Shown: piece by piece, positions 1 to 11,500 of the stretch | Numbering within the stretch: the first letter of the stretch is position 1 | How the letters are laid out: the number at the start of each line of letters is the position of its first letter | Origin: a virus | Length of the DNA stretch: 24,376 nt | Virus record (IMG/VR): IMGVR_UViG_3300020451_000368 | Coordinates: 1-24,376 of that record | Reading direction: 5' to 3' (one strand) | Notes under the pieces: model-generated | Seen by the model: only the letters and a program-made list of their open reading frames with translations | Databases searched by the model: none | Told to the model about the DNA's origin: nothing | Translations under genes and position numbers: made by a program

Positions 1-2043
1 GGTCCGGATAAACAAAAATACGACAGAGGACTTATGGGAGGTGCAGACCCATATTATTATACCACTCTGAATACCTCCGTAAACCCAGGTATGTACGACG
101 CAACAACCCAACACTTTGACTATAAAGGGTTTAAAGCTGACAAAGATGCTATGTTAAAAAACATGCCAGAGTTCGCTAAACGATTTGGTGGCGGTAATGA
201 TAGACAGACCCTTCAGAATATGTCAGATCGTATGGGGCTAAAGATGGACGGATGGGGCGTTAGTGATGAGATTCATTTCGATGATACAGGAAAGAGCATT
301 GAAGCCCTAGTAGGCGAACTTTTACTAATGGGAGATAACGCAGAAAAAATTAAAAATACTTTTGGAATGACAGTAGTAGATGCTGAGGCAATTGAGGAAG
401 CCCTTTCAAAAGCAAAAGATGAAGAAAAAGAGTTAACACTCTTAAATATAAGAAATCAAATGCTACTAACAAATATGTTAGATATTCAAAAACAACTACT
501 AGATTTAGATGAAAAGCGAGTTGCCGCTGCTCAAATACTTGCAAATGAGGGAGTAGGAAGTGGACAATCCCTTGCAAAAGCAAAAGCTACATATAAATTT
601 GAAACTCAAACTTTTAAAGAGGAGAAAGCTAGAGCAGACTATCGAGTTGCTACTACGAATAAGGAACTTGAATTAAACAAACTACGAGACCAGTTGATAA
701 TGGACGGTGCGACTACTCAAGAGGCTTATGGAAAGACTGAGGAAGAATTACTAAAGATAGCAGACGAAAAATATAAAACAAGCGCCCAAACTATTAGGAA
801 TGCATCAAGAGCAGCTGATAATGCATTAGATGAAGTTACATTACAAACAACTTTAACAGATAATGCAGGAAGACAATTAGAATTAGATAACGCAAAAATA
901 AATATACAATATCAAAAACTAGACGCACTAAGAGAAGAGCTTAGACTTAAAGGTATTTTACAGGCAGTAGATAATGACCTTCTTACTTCCGATAAAAGAG
1001 GATTTGCAGCTATAGCTGAAAAGCATACAGCAAAAGGTAGCAAAATAACTGCTCAACAAAATATCAATACAAATAAACAAGGAACAAATTTAAAAGGTAT
1101 TAACGAATATGACCCAGCATTTACAGCAGCAATGGATCCGTTAGTAGCAATGAACAACTTAGACCCAAACCAAGATAACTATCAAGAACTAGTTAAATTG
1201 TATGCCGAAAGAGTTGGCTTACAACAAGAATCAGCAAACCTTACTGCTAAACAAACACAACATCAAGAAGAAGCTGGAAAATTTATTACTGACCAGCTAT
1301 ATTCACAAAATCAATTATTGCATTTACAAAAGACAAAAGGAATTACACTCAATCCTGCAGAAAAAATATTTAATGAACAGGTAGAAGCACACCTTAAAAA
1401 GTTTGGAGATTTAGAAGGGTTTAATATTGAACAAGTTAAAAAACTTGCAGAAGAACAAGCAAATCTAAATATTGAAGTAGAACTAATGAATGGTATACAA
1501 GATACTCTTTCAAATGGTTTTGTTTCTATGTTCCAAGCTATGGTAGACGGTACTAAAGACTTCGATGATGCAATGAAAGATTTAACAAAATCCGTTCTCT
1601 CTGACTTAGCAGCTATGTTTGCAAAAGCAGCTGCATTAAAAATAATGATGGCTATGTTCCCAGGAATGGGAGGTATGCTAGAAGGAATCCAAGAAATACC
1701 AGGTATGGGACGATATGGTGGAGAGATGACCAAGTACAGAGGAGGAGGTATCGCAAGCGGTCCTAACTCTGGTTATATGGCAATGCTCCATGGTAGAGAA
1801 GCTGTCGTACCACTAGGAAACGACAGAAGTATTCCTGTAGATTTAAGAGGAGCTGGAGGCGGAGGCAACACAGTTACTGTAAATATTAGTATGAATGGTC
1901 AAGGACAAGGAACTTCACAAGTAACAGGCGATGGAATGCAAGGATTAGGAAGGTCAATTGGAAATATGGTACAACAACATTTACAGCAAGAAATGAGACC
2001 TGGTGGATTATTAAACCAACAAGGCACGAAAGGTAGGGCATAA
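1..2043 (+). CDS. Tail tape measure protein, C-terminal part (5' end outside window)
   Basis: The frame is open from base 1, so the Met at 34 is probably internal and the gene starts upstream. Tape measure proteins run through the tail tube, set tail length and are ejected with the DNA. About residues 100-490 (counted from the Met at 34) are charged, Lys/Glu/Gln-rich and look like long coiled coils. Residues about 500-560 form a Met/Ala/Gly-rich hydrophobic stretch. Next comes a Gly-rich segment with a LHGREAVVPLG motif, which resembles the conserved tail end of lambda-type tape measure proteins (G..E.v.PL pattern). The last 60 residues are Gly/Gln-rich. The M-like gene follows with a TAATG overlap, as expected for the lambda gene order. 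The family call is strong; the true length cannot be known from this window. Confidence 0.85.
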   Translation, partial: GPDKQKYDRGLMGGADPYYYTTLNTSVNPGMYDATTQHFDYKGFKADKDAMLKNMPEFAKRFGGGNDRQTLQNMSDRMGLKMDGWGVSDEIHFDDTGKSIEALVGELLLMGDNAEKIKNTFGMTVVDAEAIEEALSKAKDEEKELTLLNIRNQMLLTNMLDIQKQLLDLDEKRVAAAQILANEGVGSGQSLAKAKATYKFETQTFKEEKARADYRVATTNKELELNKLRDQLIMDGATTQEAYGKTEEELLKIADEKYKTSAQTIRNASRAADNALDEVTLQTTLTDNAGRQLELDNAKINIQYQKLDALREELRLKGILQAVDNDLLTSDKRGFAAIAEKHTAKGSKITAQQNINTNKQGTNLKGINEYDPAFTAAMDPLVAMNNLDPNQDNYQELVKLYAERVGLQQESANLTAKQTQHQEEAGKFITDQLYSQNQLLHLQKTKGITLNPAEKIFNEQVEAHLKKFGDLEGFNIEQVKKLAEEQANLNIEVELMNGIQDTLSNGFVSMFQAMVDGTKDFDDAMKDLTKSVLSDLAAMFAKAAALKIMMAMFPGMGGMLEGIQEIPGMGRYGGEMTKYRGGGIASGPNSGYMAMLHGREAVVPLGNDRSIPVDLRGAGGGGNTVTVNISMNGQGQGTSQVTGDGMQGLGRSIGNMVQQHLQQEMRPGGLLNQQGTKGRA

Positions 2044-2462
2044 TGGCAATAGGATTAGCAACAAATACAGTACAAACAGGTGGAGGCACAGTTTCTGCAG
2101 GTACTAATATTACAGGGTTTTCTGGTAAAGTAGTTTATGACAAAGGAATTACACAAACTCCAACTCCTCGTGTATTAAGTGTACAATTCGGCGACGGATA
2201 TGAAATGAGAGTACGAGATGGTATAAATAATACTCCGCGTTCTTGGGGATTAACTTTTAATAATAGAACAAAAGAAGATATAGATAAATTATATAAATTT
2301 ATAAATACTCTAGCAAGTGTAGATACTGCAAAACTCACAGTACCTAACTCAGTTGATGGGGAGGAAACTGTAACAGTTGTGTTAGAAGGCTATAGTAGAG
2401 TACTATCATATGATAGTTATTACTCATTAACCTGTACCGCAAGAGAGGTTTTTGAACCATGA
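2043..2462 (+). CDS. M: Minor tail protein M-like
   Basis: This 139-aa protein resembles the lambda gpM family (phage minor tail protein), which sits at the distal tail tube and takes part in tip assembly. The clearest signature is the segment [20 protein letters not shown] (residues about 43-62), close to the family pattern of a Gly-Asp-Gly-Tyr loop followed by an Arg and an Asp-Gly-Ile/Val. A segment with Trp and alternating hydrophobic residues follows, and then a likely alpha helix containing [12 protein letters not shown]. The start ATG overlaps the tape measure stop (TAATG) and the 3' end overlaps the next start (ATGA), which suggests translational coupling. It is slightly longer than lambda gpM. 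Position between tape measure and L supports the call. Confidence 0.85.
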   Translation: MAIGLATNTVQTGGGTVSAGTNITGFSGKVVYDKGITQTPTPRVLSVQFGDGYEMRVRDGINNTPRSWGLTFNNRTKEDIDKLYKFINTLASVDTAKLTVPNSVDGEETVTVVLEGYSRVLSYDSYYSLTCTAREVFEP

Positions 2463-3976
2463 GCCAACCCATCGTAGGGACACTACCTGCAGAATTACAG
2501 GTTCAATCCCAGTCTAGTAGTTTAATTACGGTTTTTGAAGTCGAAGTACCTAATAGTGATATTGGAGGAGCAGGTATAGATAAATTATACTTTCACGATG
2601 GTTCAAATGGGACAGCAGATATTACTTGGTATAGCTTATTAGATGATACTAATTTTGGCTCAACTACATCTGGACACTATGGACAACAAAGTTATACTGC
2701 GTTTCCAGTAGAATCAGAAGGTTGGGAAGTTAGAGGCACAGGAAGTTTACCAAGACCTAGTGTTAGATTTGCAAATATAAATCAATATTGGAGTGCTCAT
2801 TTGAGTAATTATGATGATTTAGTAGGAGCAAAAGTGATACGAAGAAGAACTCTACAAAAGCATTTAGGTACTAACCCTCCAGTAGAATTTAACCGAGATG
2901 TCTACTATATAGAAAGAAAAACTTCTGAGACTGCCACAATGGTTGAATTTGAACTAGCAAGTGCTTTTGATGTACAAGGAATTCAATTACCACGAAGAGC
3001 AGTTATAGCGGCACGTTGCCCTTGGAAGTATAAAGATTCAGACCAAGGCGGTTGTGATTGGCCAGCAGATAATAGATTTACAATAGACAGCACAGAGTAT
3101 ACTCTTTATTTTGATAAAGATGATAATAGAGTTACTAATCATGCAGTCTGGGGCCGACAAGATGTTTCTAGTAATAGAACAAGTAACTTGTATGCAGCAC
3201 AAAGCTACTCAGTAGGGGATTATGTAGAATACTATAGACCAATAGGCGGACTCATAGCAGCGAGTGCTGTTAGTTCAGGTGCAAATATAACTTATACTGT
3301 AGCAACTGGCCATGGTATAACTGCAGGAGAGTTTGTAATTGCAAAAGGATTTACTGATGAAGATGCAAATTTTAAAGCGGTCCCGCTTTATGTAAGTAGT
3401 GTAACTTCTACTTCTATTACAATTCAAAACCCAAGTGCAACTATAACAACATCAAGCGGATACTTACAAGCTACAAGAGTTACTTTATATAAATGTATAA
3501 CGGCTCATGAACTTGCAACAGGAGACGATGCTGATGATATTATTAGACCTACTAATATTTCTTATTGGGAATTTGGAGATGTATGTGGTAAGCGATTAAA
3601 CTCATGTGCAATTCGTTATGGACATGAGCCTGCAGGAACAACAGGAGTCAAAAGTGTAATAGTAGATCAATCTACAACTGGAACAGATAATAATAAACAT
3701 ACAATTAGTGGAGGTAGTGGGTACAACGCAGCACCTACAGTAAGTTTTAGTGGAGGCGGAGGCTCAGGAGCAGCCGCAACAGCTAGTGTTTCTGCAGGCA
3801 GAGTAACATTTATTGAGGTTACTGCTGCAGGAACAGGATATACAAGTGTACCTACAGTTACTTTAACACCAACAAATGGAGGATCAGGAGCAACAGCAAC
3901 AGCTTTTCTTAATACTAGAGGCTCAAGAAATGTAGCTCTACCTTTCGGAGGATTCCCAGGAGCGGCACTAGGATAA
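2459..3976 (+). CDS. L: Minor tail protein L-like, with two extra inserted domains
   Basis: This is a tail-tip hub protein of the lambda gpL family. In that family four Cys hold an iron-sulfur cluster; here the candidates are C187 and C199 ([15 protein letters not shown]) and C376 and C383 (CGKRLNSC). The C-terminus keeps the family ending, LPFGGFPGA. At 505 aa it is about twice the length of lambda gpL. The excess is two stretches: residues about 260-342, a beta-rich domain with an [10 protein letters not shown] loop lying between the Cys pairs, and residues about 414-488, two Gly-rich repeats ([17 protein letters not shown] and [16 protein letters not shown]) between the last Cys and the LPFGGFPG ending. 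The gene overlaps M by four bases and K by one. The family call is firm; the role of the inserts is unknown. Confidence 0.85.
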   Translation: MSQPIVGTLPAELQVQSQSSSLITVFEVEVPNSDIGGAGIDKLYFHDGSNGTADITWYSLLDDTNFGSTTSGHYGQQSYTAFPVESEGWEVRGTGSLPRPSVRFANINQYWSAHLSNYDDLVGAKVIRRRTLQKHLGTNPPVEFNRDVYYIERKTSETATMVEFELASAFDVQGIQLPRRAVIAARCPWKYKDSDQGGCDWPADNRFTIDSTEYTLYFDKDDNRVTNHAVWGRQDVSSNRTSNLYAAQSYSVGDYVEYYRPIGGLIAASAVSSGANITYTVATGHGITAGEFVIAKGFTDEDANFKAVPLYVSSVTSTSITIQNPSATITTSSGYLQATRVTLYKCITAHELATGDDADDIIRPTNISYWEFGDVCGKRLNSCAIRYGHEPAGTTGVKSVIVDQSTTGTDNNKHTISGGSGYNAAPTVSFSGGGGSGAAATASVSAGRVTFIEVTAAGTGYTSVPTVTLTPTNGGSGATATAFLNTRGSRNVALPFGGFPGAALG

Positions 3977-4680
3977 TGATTGAACCAGTACTAGAAGATA
4001 TAAAACAATATGTTTATGAGCGTGCAAATATAGAAGCATGTGGCTTATTAAGTTTAGAAAGAGGGCGAATTAGATGGAATCCTTGTGATAATAAAGCAGA
4101 AAACCCAAAGAACGATTTTATTATAGACCCTTTAGATTACAAAGCAATTGCAGATAAAGGAGATATAGTTGGGGTAGTACACAGTCACCCTGGAGCTGCA
4201 CCAACACCAAGTGAATTAGACCGAGCTGCGTGCAATAAATTAGGAATTCCTTGGTATATTTTTGGAGAAAATGACGAATGGATAAAATTGGAACCAAGCG
4301 AAAATACTTATGAATTACTGGGAAGACCTTTCGTCTATGGTATCTATGATTGTTTCACAATCTTAAAAGACTATTTCGAGACACAGGATATAAATATATA
4401 CCCATATGACTATGAGTGGGAATTTTGGGAAAAAGGAAAAAACCTTTATTTGGACAACTTTAAAAGTGAGGGCTTTACTGAAGTAACAGATGGTAGTCTA
4501 CAGCCAAATGACGTTATTTTAATGGCTCTGAATAGTGAAATTACTAATCACGCAGGAATATATGTAGGACGTGGAAAAATGCTTCATCATGCACCTAATA
4601 GATTATCATGTAGAGATACCTATGCAGGCATGTGGAAACAGATTACAAGAATGGTTGTAAGACACCAGAGTATGATATGA
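3976..4680 (+). CDS. K: Tail assembly protein K-like: JAB/MPN metallopeptidase plus NlpC/P60 domain
   Basis: This 234-aa protein has two hydrolase domains, as in lambda gpK. Residues about 1-105 are a JAB/MPN domain. The JAMM zinc motif is HSHPGAAPTPSELD, with H69, H71 and D82, and E20 as the likely upstream Glu. Residues about 115-230 are an NlpC/P60 papain-like domain: catalytic Cys is probably C126 in IYDCFTIL, and the His is probably H192 in NHAGIYV, with a second His pair at 204-205 in LHHAPNRLS. Relatives cleave peptide bonds in cell-wall peptides and are needed for tail-tip assembly or entry. All expected active-site residues appear present, so both domains may be active. The ATGA overlap with the next gene suggests coupled translation. 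Confidence 0.88.
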   Translation: MIEPVLEDIKQYVYERANIEACGLLSLERGRIRWNPCDNKAENPKNDFIIDPLDYKAIADKGDIVGVVHSHPGAAPTPSELDRAACNKLGIPWYIFGENDEWIKLEPSENTYELLGRPFVYGIYDCFTILKDYFETQDINIYPYDYEWEFWEKGKNLYLDNFKSEGFTEVTDGSLQPNDVILMALNSEITNHAGIYVGRGKMLHHAPNRLSCRDTYAGMWKQITRMVVRHQSMI

Positions 4681-5567
4681 GAAAAGTTTATTTAGAAGGA
4701 CAATTAGGAGAGAAGTTTGGGGCAGAATGGAACCTAGCAGTAAACTCGCCTGCAGAAGCTCTTTCAGCTATTATGGCACAGCGTCCAGGTATGCGACAAT
4801 ATTTAGCATCTGCAGAAGGTGTTCAAGGCTACGAAGTATTAGTAGATAACGAATCAATTGATACGCAAGAAGAGTTAGTACTACAAAATCCAAGTATGAA
4901 ACAATCTTATACTTTTGTACCAGTAATTGGTGGTTCAAAAAGTTCAGGACTCATGATGGTATTAGGAGTAACTCTACTAGCCGCAACAGGTGGTTTAGCA
5001 GGGTTTGGTATTTCTGGATTTATGACAGGTAGTGCAAGTTTAGTAGGAGCTGAAGCAGCCGCATTAACTGCTGTAGAGCTTGCCGCAGTAGGAGGAACAG
5101 GAGCTATAGGAGCAGGTGGTTTAACAGCAGCTCAAGCTCTAGCGGCATCACAAGCGGCTGGAATAGCAGCGGGAGGAGCGGCCAAGGCCGCGGTATTAGC
5201 AACACAAGGACTTGGATATTTAGGTACAGGACTTATGTTAGGAGGAGCTGCAATGATGCTTACGCCAGATGTGCCAGACGGAACTTCCTCAGAAAAAGCA
5301 GAAAACTACTTATTTAGTGGACCAGTTAATACTATGAAACAAGGAGAGTCAATCCCTTTAGTTTATGGAAGAGCAATTGTAGGTTCAAAAACTATTTCAG
5401 CATCAATATTTACTAATACATCAAGACAAAAACTAACAGCAGGAAGAAAAATGGTAGGTATACCAAACTTCAGAACAGACGGTAGTAAATCAGGTACAGG
5501 AGCTATTACTCAAAGTGCTCCAAACAGTTGGTGGCCTGGACGAGGTAATGGAGGGGAGCTTTACTAA
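4677..5567 (+). CDS. I: Tail assembly protein I-like
   Basis: The start chosen is ATG at 4677, which overlaps the K stop in an ATGA. The frame also has an upstream ATG at 4632, but using it would add 15 unlike residues and a 49-base overlap. From 4677 the protein begins MRKVYLEGQLGEKFGAEW, the usual start of the lambda gpI family (short beta strand, small-residue turn, then the SPAEALSAI helix). The middle (residues about 100-205) is a long Ala/Gly-rich hydrophobic region. The end has the family signature YLFSGPVNTMKQGESIPLVY followed by GRAIVGSKTISASI. Lambda gpI acts in tip assembly and is not prominent in the finished virion. At 296 aa it is longer than lambda gpI. Confidence 0.82.
   Translation: MRKVYLEGQLGEKFGAEWNLAVNSPAEALSAIMAQRPGMRQYLASAEGVQGYEVLVDNESIDTQEELVLQNPSMKQSYTFVPVIGGSKSSGLMMVLGVTLLAATGGLAGFGISGFMTGSASLVGAEAAALTAVELAAVGGTGAIGAGGLTAAQALAASQAAGIAAGGAAKAAVLATQGLGYLGTGLMLGGAAMMLTPDVPDGTSSEKAENYLFSGPVNTMKQGESIPLVYGRAIVGSKTISASIFTNTSRQKLTAGRKMVGIPNFRTDGSKSGTGAITQSAPNSWWPGRGNGGELY
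5551..5558 (+). promoter_or_regulatory. Strong ribosome binding site for J
   Basis: GAGGGGAG lies inside the last codons of I, about 8 bases before the J start. It is the most purine-rich start signal in the tail block. Most neighbouring starts lean on stop/start overlap with a weak Shine-Dalgarno, so this may lift J translation independently. Confidence 0.5.
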
Positions 5568-8500
5568 TGAAAAAGAAGCAACACTTAATATCAGTTCGAG
5601 GCTCTAAAGGAAAAGGAGGAGGCGGAAGTACGTTTGAAGCAGACGATAATATGTTTGCAAGGCAGTCTGCCGCGTTTATTGATGCAATCTCAGAAGGGCC
5701 GATTAAAGGATTAGTATATGGCGACGCTTCAATTCTTATTGATGAAGTGCGTCTTAGAGATGTTAACCAAGCTACTGGTCGTATTAAAGCAACTTCAAAT
5801 TTTAATAATTTTACTCTAATTACTAAAAATGGTGACGCAACCCAAGTAGTTGATGCAGATTTCTTCGCAGAATATCCTAGTGCAGCTACTACTCAGAGTG
5901 TAGGTAGCGCAGAACTTTTAGAAAACGAGCCTCAATATTTTACTATATCTAGTGGTGCTTTTGAAAAAAGAGAGACTGATTATATAAAAATTACTATATC
6001 TACTACAGGTATGTCGGCCATTACTAAAAAGGGAGACAATAAAGGAGATATAAATGAAACTTCTGTTTACTTTACAATCGACTTTAATTGGGTAGATAAT
6101 AGTGGAGTACATCATACTCAAGAAATGTTCGATACAGGGTTTCAAGGAAAAGTTAGTGGTAAATATGCTCATACCTTTGGATTTAATATTGAAACTATAA
6201 AACGAACTTCTACAATCAATGATTGGTCAATAAAAGTAACCAAATTAGCGTCTAGTCCAGATAGTACAGACTCAATAGAGCTACAAAATGCTATTTATGT
6301 AGATAGTATAGAAGCTGCAATTGCTGATAAATTAGAATATCCTTATACCGCTTATGTAGGAGGAGTAATAGACGCAGAAGCTTTTAGTAATATTCCTGCA
6401 AGAGGTTATGAAATAGATGGTAGGTTAATACAGATTCCTACTAATCATTACCCTTGTGACTATAATGGTAGAAAGCTAACTTTAAGCGATGCTTCAGATT
6501 TTGCAGTAGGAGATGTAATAAGTCAAACACTAACTATTAGTAGTCTTACCGCATCAGGTACTGCTGAAGAAGGGTATACTGCAACAGCAACGGTACCAGC
6601 ACATGGAGTAGCAACAGGCGAAACTTTTAAAGCAACTATTGCAACTAATGAAACTCAAGATGAAGACTTTTATGAAGGAGAGTTTGTATGTACAGCTGCT
6701 TCAGGCACTACATTTACTTATACACTAAATAAACCCTTTGACGAAACTGCAAATTCAGGAGCAGGTGGGTATAAAACTTTAACTTCAACTACTTGTATAG
6801 GAACTAAAACTGCAGTTATGTTTAGCGGCGGTTTAGTTGATAAGAAAGTAGGCAATACTCTCTATCTTAGAAATGTAGCAGGTTCGACAAGTGCTGTAAA
6901 TGGTACTATTACAAATGCAGATGGAGATTCAGGAACTATTACTGCTCAAGAGCAAGTATTTATACCTGCAAACTATAGAAGAATCAAAGCTACAGAAAAA
7001 CCTGGAACTGCCGAACAAGATTGGGACGGCACATATTATTTAAGCTGGTGTAATAACCCAGCATGGGTATATCACGACCTTATAGTAAATAAAATATATG
7101 GACTAGGAAACTATGTAGATAATTCGCAAATAAACAAGTGGGAACTATTTCAAATTGGTAGGTATTGTGATGAATTGGTACCAGCAGGTGTAGCAGCAGC
7201 AGATTTATTAAGTATACATTGCACATCAGACTCTAACTATATCCCGAGTGGGTCAACTGGCGAGCATGAGCCAAGATTTAGTGCTAACTTAGTAATCAGC
7301 GGAAAACAAGAGGCTTATAAAGTACTCAATGATGTTTCCAGCATATTTAGAGGAATGGCATACTGGTTAAACGGAGAGGCTTACGTCGTACAGGATTCTG
7401 AAAAAGACCCTGTATATCAATTTACAAATGCTAACGTAATAAACGGAGAGTTTAAGTACGAAGGAACAGGCAATAAAACAAGAACAAACTCTATTATGGT
7501 TAATTGGAATAACCCCCAAGACTACTATAGAAGCAGAACAGAAATAGTAGAGTTAGAGGAAAATTTACAAAAAGATACTGAGTTTGTAAAACCAGAGGCA
7601 ACCACAGCATTTGGTTGTACTTCAAGAGGTCAAGCAAGAAGGTTGGGTAAATGGAAGTTACTCACCAATAATTGGAACACCAATACTGTAACGTTCGAAA
7701 CTTCTTTGAACGCAGCCTTTTTGCGACCTGGCGATATTATACAAGTTATTGACCAAAATAAAGAAGGCAAATCCTGGGGTGGAAGAATATCATCTAGCTC
7801 CACTACAACAGCAATCAATATAGATAGAAAACCAAGTGGATTTGGAAGCACAAGTGTTGAATCAGGGTATGCTGTTGGCGACTACAGGCTCACATTAAGT
7901 TATGTAGGGTATAGAGCAATTCTTGCACAAGATACGGCTACTATAGGAAGTACCGCGTACGTGCGAGGAGACCATCTTTCTAGTATTACTACTGAAGAAG
8001 CCGCTTCAACTTTACAAGATGATAGTGGTAATTTAGTCTTTGTACAATGGACTCCCTTTAACTTTACAGAAACACAAACTCTTTCAGGAGTATCAAATAG
8101 TGGAAAAACTTTAACAGTAGCTTCTGCTTTTAATGCGGCCCCAACTCAGGAACAAATCTGGATATTATCAAGAGCAGCACTTGCAACAGGTAAAACAAAG
8201 AAAGAAGCTAAGCTATTTAGAATGATGGCTATGGTAGAGAAAGATAGAAATAGCTATGAAATTACTGCTATGGAATATAACGCATCTAAATTTGATGCAG
8301 TTGATAAAAATGAAGCTCTTACACAATACAGAACAGTATACTTACCTGATAGTTTTAAAACAGTTCCTGCAGTAACAAATATAGATGTAGACCCTGTAAT
8401 CAGGGCTGCAGGTACAGGTGGTACAGTTAATGCTTTAATTGCGGAATGGGACCCAGCTACTAATAGTGATGGCACTTTATATACTTCAGTTAGACACTAT

Positions 8501-11500
8501 GAAGTAGAGATGTCAACAGATAATGATACTTGGCGAAGAGTAGGAACAACTACAAAAACAGACTACGAAATAATAGATACTGATAAAGCCATACTTAGTG
8601 GAACTTACTATTTTAAAGTTTATACAGTAAGCTTGAATGGGGTAAGAAGTGCTGTCGCAGAAAGTGGAGCATTAGTTGTAGATTTTAATAGAGCAGTAGG
8701 CCCAGCAGAAGGAAGTGTAGGTACAACAAACCACTATATAAACTTTATAGGTAATATCAGTACAGATTTTTCACTTGATAGTGGAAAAGTTAGTTTTGAA
8801 AATGCAAATCATTTTCATAATGATGGAAAAAATGAACACGCAGTTACTAGCCAAGCCCAGTTAGATTTTACAGGGCTAGGCACAGCAGCTGGAACTAGAG
8901 GTGCAGAAAATGTAGGTTATGTATACTTTGACCATAGTGCCAGCGCTTTCATAGCAGTAGCTTTCGACGAAACAGCAGGTCAGTTTTACATTCCTGGTAA
9001 TAATACTTTTAGTACAGCAACAGGAACATTAACAGCGAGTACCTCTGCTACTCCGAAAAAGTGGACAGGATTGGATTCTACGAACTTTGACGGTGAATTA
9101 GCACTTGGAAATGTATTTAAATATGTAAATGGTTCAAATACAAGGTATCATAGAGTAAAACGTTTCACCAGTGATTCTGAAATGTTTACTTTTCAACCAA
9201 GTAGAGATACTATTGTAGATGGAGATAACCAAGCCTTTAGTAAACCCAACTTTTTAGCAGATTATACAAATGATACTATTATGGGTAAAGTTACTAGAAC
9301 AGGTAGTGGATATACTTTACAAAAGTTTGGTAATTCACAAGGTGAATCCCCCTATTCAGTTCAAGGAACAAATGAAAGTTTTGGTTTTACTGCAGGCTCT
9401 GATGGAGTGGTTTCAAACGAAAGTGACTTTACTTGCGACTTTACAGTTACAAAAGGAACACAAGCTTATACTTTTGCTTCAAGTGGTACTGCCCAAAATA
9501 CTTTTGGTATAAGTCTACAAGCAAGAAGTGGGTTTGATAATGATGGTGATATAGTAATTAACTCATCAAGTGGGCAGATAACTATCGGGGATAGTGATAT
9601 GGACGCCGTCTCTTCTGCAACAGCAACAATGCGACTGTTTGACAGAGGGAGAGCAAATGTACTTATCGCAGATAGAATATTATCATTTAATAAATCAGGA
9701 GTAGGTACTACAGGAGCGGGAGCTAACTTTGTATTTGCAAGAGCAGCTAGCAAACCTAATGTTCCAACAGCTGATGGACTTAATATTCCTTCCGCAGATA
9801 TTCAATGGTATGATAACCCACCAACAGGCACAAATTTATTATGGGCTTCAAAAGGTACAGTAGCGGCAGGTGGAACTGCTTATAGTTGGGGTGCAGTATT
9901 TCAAGTAGAAGGTGCCGCAGTAGCTGAAATACATTGTTATTCAGATGTACAAGCAAGTAATGGTAGTTCTCCAACTAAACCAAGTAGTTCAACTTATAAT
10001 GCAACTACTTCTACTCTTACACTTAATGATTCTAATTGGAATTTAACACCACCAGCAGTATCAAATAATGGGGACTCAATATATCAATGTACTGCTCTTG
10101 TAAGTGGAGCTTCTACAGCAACGGCTATAGCAGTTACATGGACAAACCCTGTTTTATATCAAAGAAAAACAGACGGACAAGATGGTGCTACAGGTAGAAA
10201 AGTAGCGGAGCTAAGTCTCTTCTACGCATTAGATTTTACTTCTACTAATTCATTTGCAGCACCTTCAGCTCCTTCAACAGGAACGTATAATTTCGCAAAT
10301 GCAACAGTTGCTAGTATTCCTAGTGGCTGGTCTCAAACTAGAGGAGAGTTAGGACAAGGTAAATGGTACTGGGAATCAGAAGCTTTAGCAACAGAAAGTT
10401 CTACGGATAATACTTCTAATGCACTAACTTGGAGTACTCCAAGTATAGCAGGTATAGCAACTGGGGACGTAAACTTTGTATTTAAAAGGTCTGCTTCACA
10501 GCCTACAGGTGTAGGAACTACTAATTGGCCTGCTGTTCCTAGTGGCTGGTATGATGATATTGCAGATGTACCTGCGGGAAGTAATGAAATATGGGCAAGT
10601 AAAGGTACAACAGCAATGAGTAGTAGTGCACCTTATACTTTTATAACAACTTGGCAAAATGCAGTACAGATAGAGGGCTCAACTGGAGCAACAGGTCCAG
10701 AGGGTGCAGGAACAGATACTGTTTACTATTTACAAACAGGATTTAGTATACCTAGCACTCCTAGTGCAGGAACAGCAAATCCTCCTTCAGGGTGGTCTGC
10801 AACTATTCCAACAGCAGCAACAGGAAAAAGTATATGGTTCTCATTAGGAACTAAACCTGCGGGAAGCAGTACTTGGACATGGAAAGCTCCTCAGTTCTAT
10901 TTAGGAGACTTTGATTATACACTACCAGGTATTTTTGACGGTGAGTTCAATTTAAATCTGGCAGGGTCAGGACTAGCAAAATTAGGACTAAGTAATTCGG
11001 ACTATGTTAACCCAAGTGTGGCTGATATTAGGGGATATTTCTCAGGAAGTGGAATCAATACAACAACAGGAGTTATAACAGATACAAATACTACTTACTC
11101 AGCAAGTGACTTTGCAATTACAGGATTATCGGGGTACTCCGCTGGAGCTTATCTAAATTCTGAAGTAACTTATGCGGAACTACAAGGAACTAAACCACCT
11201 ACAAATGCTGAACCTAACCCAACTGTAGCTGATGTTAGAGGATACTTTTCAGGAACCGGAATCAATACGTCAACAGGAGTTATAACAAATAGTCAATACG
11301 CAGCAAGTGATTTCAATATTACGGGATTATCAGGGTATAGTGCAGCCGCATACGCTAATGCTAGTGTTGTTGCTACAGCTACCGTTGATGGTGCTAATAC
11401 AGTAGCGTGGAGTAAGTTTGCTACTGGTAACTTTAACCCAAATACAACTACTCATACTTGGTCAGTAACTTGGAAAAATGGAGCAGGTACTACACTAGCA

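Noticed and set aside
4632-4676. Upstream in-frame start for the I-like gene
   Set aside because: It adds residues unlike the family and a 49-base overlap with K; the ATG at 4677 gives the usual ATGA junction.
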